From the NCBI RefSeq assembly GCF_012524115.1, contig NZ_JAAZWB010000087.1, positions 62,001 to 126,000 of the forward strand: DNA of 64,000 nt. The letters are read 5' to 3'. Below the pieces are notes generated by a model. It did no database searches. It had not been told where the DNA came from and saw only the letters and a program-made list of their open reading frames with translations. This document shows positions 59,843 through 64,000 of this stretch, piece after piece (the stretch's first letter is position 1; each line of letters opens with the position of its first letter). A program made the position numbers and the translations under genes. Source of the stretch: Bacillus sp. RO1. GTDB taxonomy: Bacteria; Bacillota; Bacilli; Bacillales; Bacillaceae_I.

Positions 59843-60679
59843 ATGATGGACTTTATTACCATATTAAAAGCAGTCATATTAGGGATTGTCGAAGGTTTGA
59901 CGGAGTTTGCTCCTGTTTCCTCAACAGGGCACATGATTATTGTGGACGATATGCTTCTACAATCAAACGAGTTTCTTGGTAAGTATGTAGCCAACACATT
60001 TAAAATTGTCATACAGCTAGGGTCCATCCTGGCAGTAGTGGTGATTTTCAGGAACCGATTTATTGAGCTGCTTGGGGGAAATAAATTCAGAGGTGCATCT
60101 ACCTCACAAGGTTCCAAGCGACTTAAACTTACCCATGTTATGGTGGGGCTGATTCCGGCAGGTGTCTTGGGGCTATTGTTCGAAGACTATATTGACGAAC
60201 ACTTATTTTCACTGGAGACTGTTCTGATTGGACTTGTTATCGGCGCTGTGTTGATGATTGCCGCCGACCTATTCGGTCCAAAAGAGCCGAAAATGCAGAG
60301 TGTTGATCAAATGACCTATAAGCAGGCATTTTCCATCGGACTGATTCAGTGCTTATCTTTATGGCCAGGATTTTCAAGATCGGGTTCCACCATTTCTGGA
60401 GGAGTCCTCCTAGGTATGAGTCATAGGGCTGCTGCTGATTTTACATTTATTATGGCAGTGCCTATCATGGTTGGAGCGAGCGGACTCTCCCTACTAAAAA
60501 ATTGGCAGTATTTCACTATCGAAGCTTTACCGTTCTTTGCTGCCGGTTTTATTACTTCATTTATTTTCGCTTTAATATCAATAAAGTTCTTCTTGCAATT
60601 AATTAATAAAATCAAGCTTGTGCCATTTGCTATTTATCGCATTGTGCTGGCACTGGTTATTTACTTGGTTTATTTTTGA
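59843..60679 (+). CDS. uppP: Undecaprenyl-diphosphatase (UppP/BacA)
   Basis: A 278-residue membrane enzyme: EGLTEFAPVSSTGHMI near residue 18 and LWPGFSRSGSTISGGVLLG near residue 175, the two catalytic-loop motifs of UppP, with about eight helices. It recycles the lipid carrier for peptidoglycan and wall teichoic acid and gives bacitracin resistance. AAAAAGGAG precedes ATG-ATG; either may be used. Monocistronic with a terminator. Confidence 0.95.
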   Translation: MMDFITILKAVILGIVEGLTEFAPVSSTGHMIIVDDMLLQSNEFLGKYVANTFKIVIQLGSILAVVVIFRNRFIELLGGNKFRGASTSQGSKRLKLTHVMVGLIPAGVLGLLFEDYIDEHLFSLETVLIGLVIGAVLMIAADLFGPKEPKMQSVDQMTYKQAFSIGLIQCLSLWPGFSRSGSTISGGVLLGMSHRAAADFTFIMAVPIMVGASGLSLLKNWQYFTIEALPFFAAGFITSFIFALISIKFFLQLINKIKLVPFAIYRIVLALVIYLVYF

Positions 60680-60706
60680 GTCGAGGGACAGGCATGCCTA
60701 CCCACT
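60679..60706 (+). repeat. REP-like element copy 13
   Basis: GAGTCGAGGGACAGGCATGC then CTACCCAC, directly at the uppP stop codon. Confidence 0.6.
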
Positions 60707-60721
60707 TTTTAATAAACATAT

Positions 60722-60756
60722 AAAACCACTTCCTGAGCTAGGGAGTGGTTTTTATT
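60722..60756 (+). terminator. Terminator of uppP
   Basis: AAACCACT-CCT and AGG-AGTGGTTT arms followed by TTATT. Confidence 0.8.
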
Positions 60757-60767
60757 ATGTTCCTATT

Positions 60768-61007
60768 TTAATAATATGGATACGGTTGATACGGATACGG
60801 CGGATATGGATAGTACGGATATGGTCTTGGTCTTGGTGTTAATAGGGCACCTGCTGCCAATCCTGTGATAAACGGCAGCCCAAAACCAAACCCAAAGCCT
60901 GGACGGCCGTATCCTAGACCCGGACGGACACCAAAGCCAGAACCGAATCCACCTAAACCAAAGCCCGGACCAACGATTCTTCTTTGATCATGATAATTAA
61001 AGTTCAC
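60768..61007 (-). CDS. Small G/P/Y-rich protein, spore-coat-like
   Basis: 79 residues: a glycine/phenylalanine-rich half (GPGFGLGGFGSGFGVRPGL), a short hydrophobic segment (FITGLAAGALL) and a proline-tyrosine tail (YPYYPYPPYPYQPYPYY). Composition resembles coat or surface proteins; no enzyme motif. GAGGGAG nine bases before GTG 61007 decides the start. Confidence 0.65.
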   Translation of the reverse strand: MNFNYHDQRRIVGPGFGLGGFGSGFGVRPGLGYGRPGFGFGFGLPFITGLAAGALLTPRPRPYPYYPYPPYPYQPYPYY

Positions 61008-61105
61008 TAGACTACACTCCCTCAAGTTATTCCATACCATCCTATTCAAGCGACAGGAGTCTATAAACTTGTACCTAGAAAGATGTGCGAATGCCTAGTG
61101 GCGGG

Positions 61106-61133
61106 TTGATGGGGAAAGGCAGGCCACCCATTG
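61106..61133 (+). repeat. REP-like element copy 14 (degenerate)
   Basis: TGATGGGGAAAGGCAGGCCA then CCCATT; next to the stop of the following gene. Confidence 0.5.
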
Positions 61134-61136
61134 TTC

Positions 61137-61568
61137 TTAGATTATTTTCCTCCATCTCCAAACCGTGGTGCTGAACATTACTAGAGATATGGACAGTAGT
61201 ATAATGGATGAAACAAAATAACTCTCTATGAAGTAGTTAAATCCATGCCATTGCGGCAAGAGTAAGATAGCAAAAGGAATAGCCCATCCAAAATTAATTG
61301 TTGTATCCACATAGTTAATATAAGCCGTTAAAGCAGAAATAGCTGAAGATAGTGCCAAAAAAATAGCATATAACTTTAGCACAGCTTTATTTTTGGCTTT
61401 ATATGCCAATCCAAAACAGATAATCCAAACAGCTAAGTGTACCAAAGATACAAGTAAATTTTCGATAGTTGCTGGGCTTCCTTTAAAAGAATCAATTAAG
61501 TTGAACGTTACTCCAAAGGCAATATTAGGGATGGGCAGAATTAAACATGCAAGGACTCTGAATTTCAA
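61137..61568 (-). CDS. Four- or five-helix membrane protein, unknown
   Basis: 143 residues with helices near 5-25, 40-58, 66-88, 95-112 and 118-138. AAGGAGG before TTG 61568 sets the start; the upstream ATG in the same frame lies inside a REP copy and is rejected. Family unknown. Confidence 0.6.
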   Translation of the reverse strand: MKFRVLACLILPIPNIAFGVTFNLIDSFKGSPATIENLLVSLVHLAVWIICFGLAYKAKNKAVLKLYAIFLALSSAISALTAYINYVDTTINFGWAIPFAILLLPQWHGFNYFIESYFVSSIILLSISLVMFSTTVWRWRKII

Positions 61569-61588
61569 CGAACGTTTCCCTCCTTGTG

Positions 61589-61612
61589 TTGAGGGGACAG
61601 GCACGCCATTGT
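61589..61612 (+). repeat. REP-like element copy 15
   Basis: GTTGAGGGGACAGGCACGCC then ATTG, immediately upstream of the membrane protein's ribosome site. Confidence 0.65.
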
Positions 61613-62137
61613 TAGAAATGACATAATCATCCTCCTCTTCCTCTTTTGTGTAATTTTACACTATAAGCGTAATATTTACCATTAGTTTTTAAAAGAGGGC
61701 AGAACAATTCTCCATTATTTCTTATCCTAATATACCTTGCGAAAATGGTTGAAAAATCACGAATGCTTTTCAACCCTTAGCTCAAAATACGCGATTTATT
61801 TTTGAACAAACGATTGTTTAAATAATGGTATTGCAACATATTTTAAATCACACAAAAATACCCAGAGGTTTTATCTCTGGGCGTGCGTCGATTCAATGTA
61901 CAATCAAACAGCTAATTTTTCTACTTTGAATTTGCCTATCTCAAAGGACATTCTATTCAATCGTTACCAAAAACAAACACAGCTACCTGCCAACACGATT
62001 TTCATGATAGTTGTATTTTACCTAGTAGCAAGAGAGGGTAGGATTTTAGTTTTAGGAATAAGTCCACAAAAAGGATGCAGAACGGAAGGAACTTTTATGG
62101 AGGATTCTCATCCTTCCTGGTTGCTCCATTTTGTTGC
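61613..62137. other. Non-coding gap before array D
   Basis: About 500 bases without a supportable gene. A hairpin at about 61861-61884 (CCCAGAG/CTCTGGG) is the only structure noticed. The long plus-strand frame beginning at 61896 is a by-product of the repeat. Confidence 0.45.
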
Positions 62138-62265
62138 TTACTTACACTTATACCTTTTCGCCGTCAGCTTCGACCTTTTTACGGTCAGCTTCTACATTTC
62201 CCGAGTTACCTTCTACATTTCCCAAACGAGCTTCTACCTTTCCACGCCAACGTTCTACAATTTTA
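62138..62265 (-). repeat. Phased 21-nt repeat array D (6 units)
   Basis: Plus-strand anchors TTMTAC/TTCGAC at 62148, 62169, 62190, 62211, 62232 and 62253: exactly 21 nt apart each time. On the minus strand each unit reads like GGGAAATGTAGAAG, plus variable bases. Same layout as arrays A-C with a different core. Confidence 0.75.
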
Positions 62266-62318
62266 CGAAAAAAAAGAGATTTCTACCGCTCCGCTCAAGC
62301 GATAGAAACCTCCCTGTG

Positions 62319-62345
62319 GTTGAAGGAACAGACACGCCGGCCCAT
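62319..62345 (+). repeat. REP-like element copy 16
   Basis: GTTGAAGGAACAGACACGCC then GGCCCAT, following array D. Confidence 0.6.
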
Positions 62346-62354
62346 TATCATTCA

Positions 62355-62714
62355 TTATTCCTTCACTTCAACCCTTTTCGCATGACCTTTTGCGGGATAG
62401 GAGTGATCCAGCCCACCGTCGATCCAAATTTGCACTTCATCTCCTACTTTTACATCAGCTAATTTATCAAAACTCAAATAAATCAGTGAGATTCTTTCTT
62501 CATCTAATTCTTGAATTGTTTTTTTACTAACCGCAGCGTACTCGCTTCTGGTTACATTCTCTGCAACTAACATTCTTCCGTCTTTCACCTCAAGAATTAA
62601 GGCATCAATAATCAAACTAGGATTTGCTTTTTCTTCTATTGATGTACAACCAACCAAAACAACAATTAAACTTATGAATAAAACATGCATGAAGTGACAG
62701 GCACGCCGATCCAT
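62355..62714 (-). CDS. DUF3221-like lipoprotein with REP-encoded N-terminus
   Basis: 119 residues: a signal peptide with lipobox VLVGC, then a small beta barrel (IDALILEVKDGRMLVAENV, and VGDEVQIWIDGGLDHSYPA) typical of DUF3221 proteins. GAGGTGAG seven bases upstream selects ATG 62714. That places an inverted REP copy inside the coding region, where it encodes the DRRACHF segment before the hydrophobic core. ATG 62690 has no ribosome site. Membrane-anchored on the outside. Confidence 0.72.
   Translation of the reverse strand: MDRRACHFMHVLFISLIVVLVGCTSIEEKANPSLIIDALILEVKDGRMLVAENVTRSEYAAVSKKTIQELDEERISLIYLSFDKLADVKVGDEVQIWIDGGLDHSYPAKGHAKRVEVKE
62692..62714 (+). repeat. REP-like element copy 17, inside a signal-peptide coding region
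   Basis: AGTGACAGGCACGCCGATCC plus ATT on the plus strand. Overlaps the start of the DUF3221-like gene. Confidence 0.6.
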
Positions 62715-62727
62715 TTTATCTCTCACC

Positions 62728-62889
62728 TCATTTGTCTCGTCTCAAGATATGCCCAATAACTACACACAACAACATTAAGCCCACAAATAATCCCGTATCA
62801 CTACTATCCATATTTAAAAACGCCGGTCCGACTAAGTAATTCACTATGAAAATAGCAACTGCCATAAATAAGAGCACTTTGTATATCAT
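62728..62889 (-). CDS. Small two-helix membrane protein, 53 residues
   Basis: Frame with GAAGAAGGTG before ATG: IYKVLLFMAVAIFIVNYLVG, then FLNMDSSDTG, then LFVGLMLLCVVIGHILRRDK. Two helices with a basic end. It ends where the GAGGTGAG site of the DUF3221-like gene begins, so the two are probably one operon. Family unknown; shorter than usual calling limits. Confidence 0.62.
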   Translation of the reverse strand: MIYKVLLFMAVAIFIVNYLVGPAFLNMDSSDTGLFVGLMLLCVVIGHILRRDK

Positions 62890-62922
62890 CTATACACCTT
62901 CTTCTTCACTTAATAATCTTGT

Positions 62923-63114
62923 TCAACTATTTTGAAAGTAAATAACAATTTGAAAAGCCGCAAGCAAGACTAAACTTTGAATAAACGTTACAGATATGTC
63001 TTTTTTCCAAGTGTTTTTGTCCGGATAGCTACCAGGAAACCTTTTAAAAACAAGGAGAATAGCCCACCAAAATAAAAATCCATACATGAAAGTACTAAAG
63101 TTTTCGTACAACAA
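62923..63114 (-). CDS. Small two-helix membrane protein, 63 residues
   Basis: TTG 63114 preceded by GAGGGGGA. Helices FMYGFLFWWAILLVFKRF and FIQSLVLLAAFQIVIYF with a polar loop. Likely in the same operon as the next two genes. Family unknown. Confidence 0.58.
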   Translation of the reverse strand: MLYENFSTFMYGFLFWWAILLVFKRFPGSYPDKNTWKKDISVTFIQSLVLLAAFQIVIYFQNS

Positions 63115-63352
63115 ATTGACTCCCCCTCTTTTGCCAAGTACCTCTTTTTGAAAAAATACTCCACTTTTAATTTAACATATATATCCATAATTACGGTGTT
63201 TTTTCAGAAATATTATATTTTTCAAACCAATCACAAAAAAACACCTTTTATTATGTTAAAATATTCCTAATTCTCTTCTGACACTGGTTGGACGCGGGGA
63301 TTATCCGGCTGACAACCTAGATTTTTTATTATATTTGAAAGGAGCGATCTCT

Positions 63353-63913
63353 ATGAAATTTGTACATATATTCGGCCCCCAAGCAGTCGGAAAAATGACC
63401 GTCGGGCAGGAGTTAGCGAAAATAACTGATTTAAAGCTTTTCCATAACCATATGACAATCGACTTGGTTGGGCATTTTTTTGACTACAGCACAAAGGAAG
63501 CAAAGCGGTTAGTGAACTTGTTTCGCCAGGAGATATTTGAAGAGGTTTCAAAAAGCGATCTGTACGGCATGATTTTCACCTATGTCTGGATGTTTGATAA
63601 GGAGTCGGATTGGGAGTATGTGAAGAACCTCACTCAGTTGTTTGAATCCAGAGGTGCCACGGTTTACTACGTCGAATTGGAAGCAGATCTAGACGAGCGA
63701 CTGGAGCGAAACAAAACGCCAAACCGTCTGGAACACAAGCCGAAAAAGCGAGATTTGGAATGGTCGGAGAACGATTTGTTGGAGACGCTGGAGAAGCATC
63801 GGTTGAACTCATTGGATGGGGAAATACCATTTGAGAATTACATTAAGATTGATAATACGAATATGAGCGCGGAGGATGTCGCAAGGTCTATTAAGAATCG
63901 CTTTGATTTTTAA
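63353..63913 (+). CDS. P-loop kinase-like protein (AAA/shikimate-kinase-like)
   Basis: 186 residues. P-loop GPQAVGKMTVGQEL at about residues 8-21, then LFHNHMTIDLV, and an arginine-rich lid region (LERNKTPNRLEHKPKKR). This fits a small-molecule kinase of the broad nucleoside/shikimate type; substrate unknown. GAAAGGAGCG selects ATG 63353. Nothing supportable in the last 87 bases of the window. Confidence 0.75.
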   Translation: MKFVHIFGPQAVGKMTVGQELAKITDLKLFHNHMTIDLVGHFFDYSTKEAKRLVNLFRQEIFEEVSKSDLYGMIFTYVWMFDKESDWEYVKNLTQLFESRGATVYYVELEADLDERLERNKTPNRLEHKPKKRDLEWSENDLLETLEKHRLNSLDGEIPFENYIKIDNTNMSAEDVARSIKNRFDF

Positions 63914-64000
63914 GGGTCCAGACCTCTCCTCCTTTCCCTATAAATTCAAAAAATGTAATAAATTTAACATAAAACCCCATACTAAATGATTAGAGAAACT

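Noticed and set aside
61896-62462. 188-residue plus-strand protein
   Set aside because: Its sequence is driven by the 21-nt array (repeated FY.S/TFY) and it ends inside a REP copy; no ribosome site.

Overview
This is a low-GC Gram-positive chromosome segment, most likely from a Bacillaceae member (Bacillus sensu lato). The signs are strong AGGAGG-type ribosome binding sites, T-rich intrinsic terminators, a RNPP-type regulator, a Vpr-like subtilase, YwqG, PadR/HAAS and DUF2812 modules, a tenA gene with a TPP riboswitch, and uppP. The genus cannot be fixed from this window. I see no rRNA, tRNA, CRISPR array, intact insertion sequence or integrase.

Layout. 0-2 kb: the 3' end of an ECF sigma factor gene, then a PadR-like regulator and a HAAS-FtsW/RodA protein in one operon. 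2.4-7 kb: a YhgE-like protein plus MMPL transporter operon, divergent from a TetR gene. 7-16 kb: small accessory genes (VOC proteins, GNATs, an MFS exporter, an Lrp-type regulator), a protein with three Ltp-like domains on a long repeat stalk, and a secreted nuclease behind a Pho-box-like array. 16-19 kb: a membrane protein behind a c-di-GMP-I riboswitch and terminator, then two adjacent P-loop GTPases. 19.9-26 kb: a 1387-residue subtilase with cohesin-like and dockerin-like modules, a nested inverted-repeat element, and a RNPP HTH-TPR regulator. 26-30 kb: small stress or immunity-type proteins.

30.6-47.8 kb is a defence island. It holds a PDDEXK nuclease, an SBD-HNH phosphorothioate-type restriction gene interrupted by a stop, a MazG-like pyrophosphohydrolase, a DUF262 nuclease, a Sau3AI/MutH-type GATC restriction enzyme with its m5C methyltransferase, a Septu-like ATPase plus HNH pair, and a SLATT membrane effector with a reverse transcriptase. 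A 162-nt region bounded by 10-bp inverted arms lies directly before the SLATT-RT operon and may encode its RNA partner. A further PDDEXK gene and small membrane or zinc-binding genes follow. 47.8-64 kb returns to accessory and housekeeping genes: peptidase E, BltD-like GNAT, tenA, an HTH pair, PadR-DUF2812, UppP and small membrane proteins.

Three features run across the window. First, about 17 copies of a 25-nt REP-like sequence (core GGGACAGGCACGG..GACCCA) occur in the flanks, and none was found by eye between about 14.7 and 51.4 kb, which covers the defence island. Second, four arrays of degenerate repeats have an almost exact 20-21 nt period, and three of them lie near a REP copy. Third, many accessory genes are decaying: four have a single in-frame stop inside an otherwise coherent reading frame, two are frameshifted, and two appear to have lost ATG to ATA or ATT at the start.
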